Assembly: GCF_022869165.1 (NCBI RefSeq)
Contig: NZ_CP094929.1
Span: forward strand, 1,240,001 to 1,304,000
Length of the DNA: 64,000 nucleotides
From: Sphaerochaeta associata
GTDB taxonomy: Bacteria; Spirochaetota; Spirochaetia; Sphaerochaetales; Sphaerochaetaceae
Reading direction: 5' to 3'
Shown here: positions 7,841 through 16,132 of the stretch, one piece after another
Layout: the number at the start of each line of letters is the position of its first letter
Numbering within the stretch: position 1 is the first letter of the stretch
Program-made: the position numbers and the translations under genes
Notes under the pieces: model-generated
What the model was told of the DNA's origin: nothing
What the model saw: the letters and a program-made list of their open reading frames with translations, nothing else
Database searches by the model: none

Positions 7841-8814
7841 AGGGTTTGACGCTATCGAGGATGCAGGTGCGGGACACCTGGAGAAATATTAGTGGCAACT
7901 ACAGCCATTGGTTGAGTTTTGTACTGCTTTTACTGGTGGCGGTTATTGTCAGTCCCTCGTTCTTGACGTGGAACAATATCACCAACCAGTTCGTACAGGG
8001 TGCGATTGTCGGCATCTGCGCCATGGGTATGAGCCTGATCATCTCCGCCGGTATGATTGATTTGTCGGTTGGTTCCACGGTCGCCCTGATCAGCGGTTTC
8101 GGTGTGGTGGTCCTCAATTCCACCCACTCCATCCCTCTGGCCTTCCTGTTCTGTCTGGGAGCTGGAATCCTGGCCGGCTTGATCAACGGCCTTTTGGTGA
8201 CCAAAGGTCGAATCGCCCCCTTCATCGTCACCCTTGCCACCATGAGTGCATGGCGCAGTGTGATCAACCAGATGGGGCAGGGAGGGCCTTTCACCGTCGA
8301 CAAGGACATGTATGCACCCTTCCGTGCCATTGCCGCCGGTCGTATTCTTTCAATTCCCCATCTGATGTTGTTTCTGATCTTCATTACCGTACTTACCGGC
8401 CTGCTCATGTCAAAGACCAAGTTCGGTACGTATGTCTACGCTGTCGGTTCCAATCAGCAGGCTGCACGCCTCAGCGGCATCAATGTGAATCGGGTTAAGA
8501 CTCTCATTTTTACCTATGCAGGCATGCTCTATGGGTTGGCGGCTTTCCTGCTTGCCAGCCGCCTGACTTCAATTCAGGCCGCCAGTGCCGGGATGGGCTA
8601 TGAGATGGATGCCATCGCAGCAGTTGCCATCGGAGGCACAAGCATGGATGGCGGGCGGGGCAAGATCATCGGCACCTTCCTCGGTGTCCTGATGCTCAGG
8701 ATCATCAATACCGTCTTGATCATGGCAAACGTGCCTCCATTCCTCAACGGGTTGGTCACCGGCATCATCATCATTGTTGCAGTGCTTGCACAAAGCAACA
8801 AGAAGGGAAAATAG
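7837..8814 (+). CDS. Sugar ABC transporter permease, RbsC type
   Basis: A 325-residue polytopic membrane protein of the BPD_transp_2 family with 8-10 hydrophobic segments. Recognisable motifs are G-M-S-L-I-I-S-A-G-M-I-D-L-S-V-G-S, the run P-F-I-V-T-L-A-T-M-S, and A-A-V-A-I-G-G-T-S-M-D-G-G-R-G-K. The start is a TTG that overlaps the ATPase stop in ATTGA, with GGGAGG eight bases upstream, which indicates translational coupling. The next ATG (7861) would remove a plausible N-terminus without a better ribosome site. Confidence 0.9.
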   Translation: MKGLTLSRMQVRDTWRNISGNYSHWLSFVLLLLVAVIVSPSFLTWNNITNQFVQGAIVGICAMGMSLIISAGMIDLSVGSTVALISGFGVVVLNSTHSIPLAFLFCLGAGILAGLINGLLVTKGRIAPFIVTLATMSAWRSVINQMGQGGPFTVDKDMYAPFRAIAAGRILSIPHLMLFLIFITVLTGLLMSKTKFGTYVYAVGSNQQAARLSGINVNRVKTLIFTYAGMLYGLAAFLLASRLTSIQAASAGMGYEMDAIAAVAIGGTSMDGGRGKIIGTFLGVLMLRIINTVLIMANVPPFLNGLVTGIIIIVAVLAQSNKKGK

Positions 8815-8824
8815 GAGAAGCGCC

Positions 8825-9901
8825 ATGAATATTGGTATAGTTGGGGCAGGTGGAATGGCAGCCTACCATGTGAAGGGTTTCCAGAAGGCCGGTGCCGTTG
8901 TTTCGGCCGTCGCCGATTCCAACGCCGAACGTGCCCGCCTGTTTGCGGAACATTGGGGGATACAGTCCATCTACCCAAACTTGGAAGCAATGCTTGGGCA
9001 GGAGCCTGGTTTGGACGCAGTTTCCATTGTTACCCCGAACAAGTTCCATGCACCGCTTACCGTACAGGCTCTTGAAGCCGGTAAGCATGTGTATTGCGAA
9101 AAGCCTCCTGCCCGCAATGCACAGGAGATGCTTGGCATGTATGAGGCGGCAAAGAGGACGGGCAAGCATTTGATGTTCGGTTTCAACAACCGTTGCAGGC
9201 CTGAAAGCCAAGCCATCTACCGCTATCTGGAGAACGGGGATGCGGGAAGGATAAACTCGGCGCAGGCTACCTGGATCCGCCGATCGGGCATCCCCGGTTT
9301 CGGAGGCTGGTTCACCGACAAGGAACTCTCCGGAGGCGGACCGGTGATCGACCTCTTGCATATGATCGACTTGGCTCTTTCGTTCATGGGTTACCCTGAG
9401 CCTAAGGCCGTCCTTGCCGTCACGTTCAATGACTTCATGGGTAACGCCTCGTTCAAAGGGCCTTGGGGTATCGCTGACGGCAATGGCAACACCAATGTGG
9501 AGACAGCCTGCCATGCCATGGTAACCTTTCGGGACGGCAGGTGCCTTACGATCCGTAACTCCTGGGCTGAGATGAATGAACGGGAAGTGGTTTCGGTGAC
9601 ATTCCAAGGCAGCAAGGCTGGGGGAAAGGTCGAGCGCCTGTTTGGTATTGATGGGGTGGATGAAACCAGCTGCGACACTGTTATGCTCTTTACCGAGGAG
9701 TATGGCAGGCAGGTGAATCGCGAAATTCTGGTTGAGAAGGACGAGACGATGGGCAGGGTTGCCAATGCAGTGAATTTTGTCCAGAGCATCACGAAAGGTG
9801 AAAAGCCGATGAATACACCGGCTGAGGCTTTGATCCTGATGCGCATCACCGATGCAATCTATACAAGCAGTGAGACTGGTGAATGTGTGCGGTTTGCATA
9901 A
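8825..9901 (+). CDS. Gfo/Idh/MocA family oxidoreductase
   Basis: A 358-residue cytosolic NAD(P)-dependent dehydrogenase, the family that oxidises inositols, sugars and sugar acids. The N-terminal Rossmann motif is G-I-V-G-A-G-G-M-A. The family E-K-P catalytic motif appears as Y-C-E-K-P-P-A-R-N-A about residue 95; the lysine contacts substrate and cofactor. The C-terminal alpha/beta domain contains G-G-P-V-I-D-L-L-H-M-I-D, which holds the usual catalytic D and H. ATG 8825 is preceded by AGGAG and lies 10 bases after the permease stop. The exact substrate is unknown. A long open frame on the opposite strand is a shadow of this gene. Confidence 0.88.
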   Translation: MNIGIVGAGGMAAYHVKGFQKAGAVVSAVADSNAERARLFAEHWGIQSIYPNLEAMLGQEPGLDAVSIVTPNKFHAPLTVQALEAGKHVYCEKPPARNAQEMLGMYEAAKRTGKHLMFGFNNRCRPESQAIYRYLENGDAGRINSAQATWIRRSGIPGFGGWFTDKELSGGGPVIDLLHMIDLALSFMGYPEPKAVLAVTFNDFMGNASFKGPWGIADGNGNTNVETACHAMVTFRDGRCLTIRNSWAEMNEREVVSVTFQGSKAGGKVERLFGIDGVDETSCDTVMLFTEEYGRQVNREILVEKDETMGRVANAVNFVQSITKGEKPMNTPAEALILMRITDAIYTSSETGECVRFA

Positions 9902-9914
9902 AGAGGGAGTGTAT

Positions 9915-10904
9915 ATGAGTCGATTGGTTACCTTGGCTTCAGGCCAGTTCGGGGATTTGGCTTTGGAAGACCTCTGCCGTCTGGCAAAAGAGATGGGGTA
10001 TGATGGGCTCGAACTTGCCACCCACGCACATTTCGATGTGCAGAAGGCGCTGCATGATCCTTCCTACCTTCCCATGGTGCACGAAACCCTGCAGCGACAC
10101 GGCCTTGTCTGCAAAGCGATCAGCGCCCATTTGACAGGACAATGTGTCTGTGATGTGTGGGACGAGCGCCTTGACGGGTTCGCACCTGCCCACTTGGCGG
10201 GTAAGCCCGAGGCGATCAGGGCATGGGCCATCGAGGAGATGAAGGATACTGCCCGGGCAGCCCAAAAGTTCGGTGTCTCGGTGGTGAATGGGTTTACCGG
10301 TTCTCCCATCTGGGCGCGATGGTACTCGTATCCGCAAACCAGCGAAGCGATGATCGATGCAGGCTTCCAGTTGGTATATGATCTTTGGACTCCGATTTTC
10401 GATGTGTTTGATGCATGTGGTGTACGATTTGCCTTGGAAGTTCATCCAACCGAAATCGCCTTCGATTGGTACACAACCGAGCGTCTGTTCGAGCTCTTCA
10501 ATCACCGACAAACCCTTGGCCTCAACTTTGACCCCAGCCATCTGGTATGGCAAGGTGTTGATGAGGTTGGGTTTGTCCGAGATTTCGCAGATCGCATCTA
10601 CCATGTGCATATGAAGGATGTGAAAATCAATCGCAATCCCCGTGCAGGGGTTTTGGGTTCGTTCCTTCCTTTCGGTGATACCAGACGCAGCTGGGACTTT
10701 GTTTCGGTAGGCCATGGGAATGTCGATTTTGATGGAATCGTCCGTGAACTCAACCGCGCCGGATATACCGGCCCCTTGTCTGTTGAGTGGGAGGATTCAG
10801 GCATGGACAGGGTCTACGGGGCTGCAGAAAGCTGTGCATATGTGAAGAAAATGAATTTCAACAGCTCATCGGTGGCCTTCGATGCCGCCCTGAAAACCCA
10901 ATGA
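9915..10904 (+). CDS. Sugar phosphate isomerase/epimerase (xylose isomerase-like TIM barrel)
   Basis: A 329-residue protein of the AP-endonuclease-2/xylose isomerase-like family, whose members isomerise or epimerise keto-sugars using a divalent metal. Metal-ligand regions are visible: F-A-L-E-V-H-P-T-E, L-N-F-D-P-S-H-L-V-W-Q, I-Y-H-V-H-M-K-D, and L-S-V-E-W-E-D near the C-terminus. The ATG at 9915 follows AGAGGGAG and is 13 bases after the dehydrogenase stop; an upstream ATG at 9852 lies inside the dehydrogenase gene and is rejected. Pairing with a Gfo/Idh/MocA enzyme is typical of inositol or 3-keto-sugar pathways, which is the likely role of this operon. Confidence 0.85.
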   Translation: MSRLVTLASGQFGDLALEDLCRLAKEMGYDGLELATHAHFDVQKALHDPSYLPMVHETLQRHGLVCKAISAHLTGQCVCDVWDERLDGFAPAHLAGKPEAIRAWAIEEMKDTARAAQKFGVSVVNGFTGSPIWARWYSYPQTSEAMIDAGFQLVYDLWTPIFDVFDACGVRFALEVHPTEIAFDWYTTERLFELFNHRQTLGLNFDPSHLVWQGVDEVGFVRDFADRIYHVHMKDVKINRNPRAGVLGSFLPFGDTRRSWDFVSVGHGNVDFDGIVRELNRAGYTGPLSVEWEDSGMDRVYGAAESCAYVKKMNFNSSSVAFDAALKTQ

Positions 10905-10917
10905 GTGAGCAATATGT

Positions 10918-10954
10918 GTCTATTTATATGCAATAATTATGCATATAAATAGAC
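10918..10954. repeat. Perfect 15-bp inverted repeat upstream of ilvE
   Basis: The arms GTCTATTTATATGCA (10918-10932) and its exact complement (10940-10954) flank the 7-base loop ATAATTA. It lies 13 bases after the sugar operon stop and 75 bases before the ilvE ATG. There is no T-run on either strand, so a classic terminator is not obvious. A dimeric-regulator operator or an mRNA hairpin are both possible. Confidence 0.6.
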
Positions 10955-11029
10955 GAAATGCATACGAAGTTGTACAATGGCCCGCAATACAAGTCACACA
11001 AGGCTCTATTTCGGCCGAAGGAACAGCGT

Positions 11030-12055
11030 ATGGAAAAGAAAAACATTGATTGGGGCAGTCTTGGGTTCTCCTATACCAAGACCGATAGTCGGTATGTCTC
11101 GTACTGGAAGAACAACCAGTGGGATGGTGGGGCTCTGGTAGAGGATGCCAATGTAACCATCAGCGAGAGTGCAGGTGTTCTCCAATACGCACAGACCTGT
11201 TTTGAAGGCCTGAAGGCCTATACCACCATCGATGGAAAGGTTGTAGCATTCCGCCCCGATCTCAATGCCCAACGCATGTACGATACAGCACACAGGCTTC
11301 TGATGCCTCCGTTTCCCCAGGACCGCTTTGTCGATGCCCTGGACAAGCTGGTGAAAGCCAACCTTGCCTATGTGCCTCCCTACGGCAGCGGTGCCACCCT
11401 CTATATCAGGCCGTTCTTGTTCGGCAGCGGCCCGGTCATCGGTGTTGCTCCCGCCCCCGAGTACACCTTCAGGATGTTCTGTACTCCCGTAGGTCCTTAT
11501 TTCAAGAGTGGAATCAAGCCTTTGAAGCTTCAGGTCAGTGAATTCGACCGAGCGGCACCTCGCGGTACCGGACATATCAAGGGTGGACTGAACTACGCCA
11601 TGAGCCTCTATGCAGGGCACGAAGCCCACAAGAACGGTTTTGCAGAAAACCTCTACCTCGATGCAGCAACACAGACCTTTGTTGAGGAGACCGGTGGAGC
11701 AAACTTTATTTTTGTAACCAAGGACAACAAGGTGGTAACCCCCAAGAGTCCTTCGATCCTGCCGTCCATCACCCGTCGTTCGTTGATGTATGTTGCCAAG
11801 GAGATTCTTCATCTCGAGACCGAGGAGCGCCCGGTTCCGCTTGAGGAAGTTGCCGAATTCGCTGAAGGCGGTCTGTGCGGTACTGCAGCAGTCATCTCTC
11901 CCATCGGTTCGATTACCACCAGCAAGGGCGTTATCAACATGCCAAGCGGCATGGAGAAGATGGGTCCGATCACCCAGAAGCTGTACGACACCCTTACCGG
12001 CATCCAGATGGGAAGGCTCGAGGCTCCTGAAGGTTGGATTCATACGATTGCATAA
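11030..12055 (+). CDS. ilvE: Branched-chain amino acid aminotransferase
   Basis: A 341-residue PLP enzyme catalysing the last step of leucine, isoleucine and valine synthesis, or the first step of their breakdown. It is of the longer, eukaryote-like class II form: it has Q-T-C-F-E-G-L-K-A-Y, R-P-D-L-N-A-Q-R-M, the PLP-lysine region G-T-G-H-I-K-G-G-L-N-Y-A, and E-E-T-G-G-A-N-F-I-F-V. The ATG at 11030 (AAGGAA upstream) fits the usual N-terminus I-D-W-G-S-L-G-F; an ATG at 10958 would add a meaningless 24-residue tail that begins next to the inverted repeat. It is a single-gene unit bounded by that repeat and a strong terminator. Confidence 0.92.
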   Translation: MEKKNIDWGSLGFSYTKTDSRYVSYWKNNQWDGGALVEDANVTISESAGVLQYAQTCFEGLKAYTTIDGKVVAFRPDLNAQRMYDTAHRLLMPPFPQDRFVDALDKLVKANLAYVPPYGSGATLYIRPFLFGSGPVIGVAPAPEYTFRMFCTPVGPYFKSGIKPLKLQVSEFDRAAPRGTGHIKGGLNYAMSLYAGHEAHKNGFAENLYLDAATQTFVEETGGANFIFVTKDNKVVTPKSPSILPSITRRSLMYVAKEILHLETEERPVPLEEVAEFAEGGLCGTAAVISPIGSITTSKGVINMPSGMEKMGPITQKLYDTLTGIQMGRLEAPEGWIHTIA

Positions 12056-12075
12056 AGGTTTTCAAGCTTTCTTTC

Positions 12076-12106
12076 CCCCGCCGATACGGCGGGGTTTGCT
12101 TTTTCT
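12076..12106 (+). terminator. Rho-independent terminator of ilvE
   Basis: CCCCGCCG (12076-12083) and CGGCGGGG (12087-12094) form an 8-bp GC stem with a 3-base loop, followed by TTTGCTTTTTCT. Confidence 0.9.
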
Positions 12107-12186
12107 GTATGCAGATGTCGGAGAGCTCACTCCTTGTTTCTTTACTGTCAAAGCAGGTTGCAGTACAGTAGGGCAAGGAGTGCTTC

Positions 12187-14838
12187 ATGGCCCGTTTAAA
12201 AGTTCTACTGCTTGTGCTTCTTTTTAGTTCCGCCTCACTGCTGGCCGTCTCCTATCAGCAGATTGAGACCGAATATACCCGCATAATCTTTGAAGAGGAA
12301 GATGTAGCATATGCTCGGCACGTTTCGGTTTTTGCCGACGAGGTCTTTGAACAGCTCACCTCATTTCTTTCTCATACCCCTGCGGCCAAGGTTCCGGTAA
12401 TCGTCACAAGCAATACGGCTTGGGCGAACGGATACTATATCAATTTCCCATCAGCCGTCTATTTGTATGTCACCAGTCCCGAAGACCGTTTCCTTGGTTC
12501 TCGAACCCAGGACTGGCTGAAAAGCTTGTTTATTCACGAACTGACTCACTACATCCACCTCACCGCCCCGGTAGGGCCTGCCAAGTTCCTGCGTTTTCTC
12601 GGCCCGGGAGTGACTGCAATGAGCACCGTCTTTATGCCCGGTTGGTGGATTGAAGGCATCACCACCTATGCAGAGACGGCGTTTGCAGCAAACGGGGGAA
12701 GGGGGGACAGCCTACCGTTTGCCCGAATCTACCAGGCATCGTTGGCCGAAGACTCCATGTGGTCTCTCTCCCAAGGAGCCTACAACGGCCCCTTCAATCC
12801 CTCCAACCGCATCTACGTCACCGGCTACCTGATGATCGACTACCTCATCCGTCATTACGGGCCTTCTGCATTCGCTGACATCAATCGCCGCTTTGCAGCA
12901 TTTCCTTTCTTCGGCCTCTCTCCTGCTTATAAGAAAGTAACCGGCCATTCGGCCAACGAGGTGTTCTCTCTCTCCCTGCATGAAGTCGACGATGTAGACA
13001 CTTCCTCGGACAATCTATTCTCGGAGCCTATGGCTGGTGATCGGTTCCTTCCTGTTTCCACATCCATCGGGCTCATCGGTTATGTGCAAAGTCCCTATAA
13101 GGGAAGAGCGTTGTATCGGTATTTGCCTGATGGTTCGGCGGAGAGGCTGATGGACTTGAGCATCGAAGGAGGCTCTTCCATCTCCTTTGGAACCGATAAG
13201 GCGGTCTTTTCCTCATTATGGGCCGATACCAACGACCCTTCCTCGCTTGCCATGGCTGCCGTCAGCTACAGCGACCTGTATCTGCTCGATCTTGCAACAC
13301 TCAAGGCAAAAAGACTTACCAAGGCACAGCGCTTGGTGCAGCCTGCCATCAGCGGTGACGGATCACGTATTGTAGCCAGCCGCATCAACGGGAGCTTCTA
13401 CGACCTGGTTGAACTGGATATCGATACCTTGGAAACAACCACGCTTGCAACAGATGAACGGACAAGTTTCTTTGAGCCTTCATTGAATGCAAACGGAACG
13501 AGACTCGTGTATCTTTCCTTGAAGGATGGAAATTCTTCCCTGTTCCTGCTTGAAGAAGGGAAAGAGCCGTTGTTGCTGGTGGGCCCTACCGCCGATGAGC
13601 TACGCAGCCCTTCCTTCGCCGACGATGAGTCGATACTGTTCGTCAAGGAGCTGGAACTCTATAGCCTCAATCTTGAAACAGGCAACATGCAGCTTGTCCA
13701 CACCGACGGTGTGGGAGTCTACAACGCCCATGTGCAAGAGGATGAACTCTTCTATGAAACGTATACTCCGCAAGGTGTTGCAGTCAGAAAGGTTGAGCGC
13801 TCACCCAAAAGTGAAGGTCAGGTTACGTTGCGTCCTCCCTTGGAAACCGCTCCGCTTGCAAAATCCAATTCGTATCAGGTGACTCCCTATTATGACAGCC
13901 TGCAATTCAATCTGGCGTTGCCGTTCCCATTCGTCGAAGCAAATCAATTCCAGCCCGGGGTGTGGTTTCACACAACCAGCCTGCTGCGCCGGCACAGTCT
14001 TATAGGCAGTGTAGGGTGGTCGATTCGCAAAGCCAAACTGGTGACTGATGTGACCTATCAGTACGACGGCTCGACCTATGCCATTGCACTGGGCTTGGCC
14101 TTGAACCAGTATATATCCGAGAATAAACCGTATAGGAGCAATGCCTATGCTGCCGCGGTAGTACCTCTTTTCTCACGGACGGGGTACTCCCATTTTCAGG
14201 CGCTGAGCATCAAACCCCAGATATCCCTAGTCTGGGACCCGACAGGCATAACCACAACCGGCTCTACAGTGCTTGGGTATACCCTGCAAAAGCGCAACAG
14301 CCGGACCATGGATTTCTTCGGAACCTCAGGATTTACCGCCAGTGGTGGTGCAATGTTGCAAAGCGGGGTGAACGCTCCGATTCTTTTTGGATCGGTGGGG
14401 ATACAGGTGCGTCTTTTTGAAAGCTCGGCCATGGTACGATTTGTTGGGGATGCCATCGGGACAAGCTCGGCGAATATTGGCAATAATTTTGCATTGTTCT
14501 CCTTTGCTCCATTGCAACAGGGTAACGGCAAGCTTCGCATATCAGCCTCACTTCGGCTTCCTCTGGGCCTTTTCGATGCACCGATTCCCTATGGAGGAAT
14601 GACCGGTGCCGGCTTGGAGCTGACTGCCCAAAGTGCCTGGTATTTGAATACCGGCTCACTGACATGGGAGGGTGCTTGGGCTGCTGGTGCTCGATTGACA
14701 ACGAATTTGGTTCTGGGAGGCCCTTCGATTGCATTCAGGCCCTTTACCCAGGTTGCCTATCTTTTCGGTCCCGGGCTATGGCAATTTACCTTGGGATTGG
14801 ATGGGCAATCACTATTTGAGCGGTTTTCGCTTAGCTGA
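12187..14838 (+). CDS. Exported metallopeptidase-like protein with propeller and C-terminal barrel-like region
   Basis: An 883-residue protein with a signal peptide (M-A-R-L-K-V then about 14 hydrophobic residues). Residues about 25-250 resemble a gluzincin/peptidase-MA domain: H117-E-L-T-H121 is an HExxH zinc motif, and W-W-I-E156-G-I-T-T-Y supplies the third ligand. Residues about 290-560 hold TolB/PD40-like propeller repeats, with lines such as S-G-D-G-S-R-I-V-A-S and N-A-N-G-T-R-L-V-Y-L-S. Residues about 565-883 are alternating, aromatic-rich strands that look like an outer-membrane beta barrel. I infer that it sits at the outer membrane and may cleave protein or peptide. Substrate and activity are unknown. 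It is convergent with the next gene by 8 bases. Confidence 0.75.
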   Translation: MARLKVLLLVLLFSSASLLAVSYQQIETEYTRIIFEEEDVAYARHVSVFADEVFEQLTSFLSHTPAAKVPVIVTSNTAWANGYYINFPSAVYLYVTSPEDRFLGSRTQDWLKSLFIHELTHYIHLTAPVGPAKFLRFLGPGVTAMSTVFMPGWWIEGITTYAETAFAANGGRGDSLPFARIYQASLAEDSMWSLSQGAYNGPFNPSNRIYVTGYLMIDYLIRHYGPSAFADINRRFAAFPFFGLSPAYKKVTGHSANEVFSLSLHEVDDVDTSSDNLFSEPMAGDRFLPVSTSIGLIGYVQSPYKGRALYRYLPDGSAERLMDLSIEGGSSISFGTDKAVFSSLWADTNDPSSLAMAAVSYSDLYLLDLATLKAKRLTKAQRLVQPAISGDGSRIVASRINGSFYDLVELDIDTLETTTLATDERTSFFEPSLNANGTRLVYLSLKDGNSSLFLLEEGKEPLLLVGPTADELRSPSFADDESILFVKELELYSLNLETGNMQLVHTDGVGVYNAHVQEDELFYETYTPQGVAVRKVERSPKSEGQVTLRPPLETAPLAKSNSYQVTPYYDSLQFNLALPFPFVEANQFQPGVWFHTTSLLRRHSLIGSVGWSIRKAKLVTDVTYQYDGSTYAIALGLALNQYISENKPYRSNAYAAAVVPLFSRTGYSHFQALSIKPQISLVWDPTGITTTGSTVLGYTLQKRNSRTMDFFGTSGFTASGGAMLQSGVNAPILFGSVGIQVRLFESSAMVRFVGDAIGTSSANIGNNFALFSFAPLQQGNGKLRISASLRLPLGLFDAPIPYGGMTGAGLELTAQSAWYLNTGSLTWEGAWAAGARLTTNLVLGGPSIAFRPFTQVAYLFGPGLWQFTLGLDGQSLFERFSLS

Positions 14839-16132
14839 GGTCGTGGTCGATATCGAGCACGATTCCGGCCATAACAATCCAGGGGCCGGTATGAGGTTTG
14901 AAATACTCCACGGTGGTAATCGAATCAGCATTGAACACATAGTAGAGGGCCACTGCAAGCCGTGGATGGTAGCTTGTGTTACCGACCACCCACCAATGGG
15001 TATTTCCAATCTTCAGGCCGACCTCCATGCCAATGCTCGGCCTGATTTCCTCCACCAACGTGGTGGTATAGTTCTGCTGGAGATTGAAACGGTGCAGCCC
15101 GGCGGATACTTTTACAACGGGAGTGAAGAAGGCTGACAGGCTCTTAAATTCCCACCGGTATCCAAGCTGCCAGGACCCGAGGTTCATCCGGTCGTTCTGG
15201 TCCTCCCATCGGTTGAGCATGGGGCCGTTTGTATGTCTGGTCTCAAGACTGATCGGGCCGAAGGAGAATGCCACGAGGCGGTTTTGGTGACCTTCCATAT
15301 TGTACAAGATACCGGATGTGAAGGTGAAATCGGTTTGTGTATAGGTCTTGGGCCGCTTGAATGCAAGTACATCTAGGCCGAAAGAACCGTATGAGGCTCC
15401 CGACCCCAAGAAAGAGAAGAAAGAAGACTGAAACAGGCCTCCGTCGTAGACATAGGCAAGCCTGAGGCCTTCATACCGCTGTTCTTGGATCTTTTGGCTT
15501 GGATAGAGATCTTCTACGAACTTCTCTATGTACCCAAGTCGAATGGTGAGAAAACCACCATACGAGACAAAGGTATTCGCTTCAAGGAGGAATTCCCATT
15601 GGTGGGTGTAGGATGTTCCCAGCTCGATACCTACCAATGTGTTGGAAACAAGATAGCCGGCTTGTGCTTTCAGTGCAAGATAAGGGTGGCTCTTGAATTG
15701 GTCCTCATAATATGTCAAGGTGACCTGATCGCGGCCGATGAGGGTGTGGAACCTGTTCTGGATGGTCTGCAAGCCCAAGTTTCCACTTAATACAACCCCT
15801 GCCGAGCCTACGATGCCGATTCCTGCATTGTGCATTGCAGGAAAGAGAAAAGGGTAGGTTGCACCTATCTGAATTTCATCGTAACGTCGGTTGCTTTGAA
15901 TGCGGTCGGTATAACTTCTTATGAAGGTCTGGAAGCTGAGATTGTTGTCAAAGGTCGCTTCCAAGGACGACCCGAAGGAAAATCCATCATCCTGGTTGTA
16001 TCCCAACCCCATGGTGTACCAATCATTGCCGGTCCCGATTGAGAGGGAAGACAATGAGAAAGCATAGGCCGGTATTGGCAAGCCGAGGATGCATAGCAAA
16101 AAAAGGATGTCAGCTCTTTTGCGCAAGCTCAA
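14831..16132 (-). CDS. Outer-membrane beta-barrel protein, unknown function
   Basis: A protein of about 433 residues with a signal peptide (L-R-K-R-A-D-I then a hydrophobic run ending P-A-Y-A) and a mature part made of alternating short beta strands rich in G, Y, F and T. The C-terminus reads V-M-A-G-I-V-L-D-I-D-H-D-L-S. I do not recognise the family. The first ATG in frame (16294, or 16174) lies well inside the upstream ABC-F gene. I prefer a TTG at 16132 that has GGAAG nine bases upstream, overlaps the ABC-F stop by 23 bases and leaves a normal-length signal peptide. The start is uncertain. It probably forms a unit with the ABC-F gene. Confidence 0.6.
   Translation of the reverse strand: MSLRKRADILFLLCILGLPIPAYAFSLSSLSIGTGNDWYTMGLGYNQDDGFSFGSSLEATFDNNLSFQTFIRSYTDRIQSNRRYDEIQIGATYPFLFPAMHNAGIGIVGSAGVVLSGNLGLQTIQNRFHTLIGRDQVTLTYYEDQFKSHPYLALKAQAGYLVSNTLVGIELGTSYTHQWEFLLEANTFVSYGGFLTIRLGYIEKFVEDLYPSQKIQEQRYEGLRLAYVYDGGLFQSSFFSFLGSGASYGSFGLDVLAFKRPKTYTQTDFTFTSGILYNMEGHQNRLVAFSFGPISLETRHTNGPMLNRWEDQNDRMNLGSWQLGYRWEFKSLSAFFTPVVKVSAGLHRFNLQQNYTTTLVEEIRPSIGMEVGLKIGNTHWWVVGNTSYHPRLAVALYYVFNADSITTVEYFKPHTGPWIVMAGIVLDIDHDLS

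Noticed and set aside
8771-10021. Long open frame of over 400 codons on the minus strand
   Set aside because: It is antisense to the Gfo/Idh/MocA gene and the start of the isomerase gene, which have clear family motifs and ribosome sites. The antisense product has no recognisable domain.
11006-12043. Minus-strand open frame of 345 codons
   Set aside because: It is a shadow of ilvE in another frame, with no ribosome site or motif.
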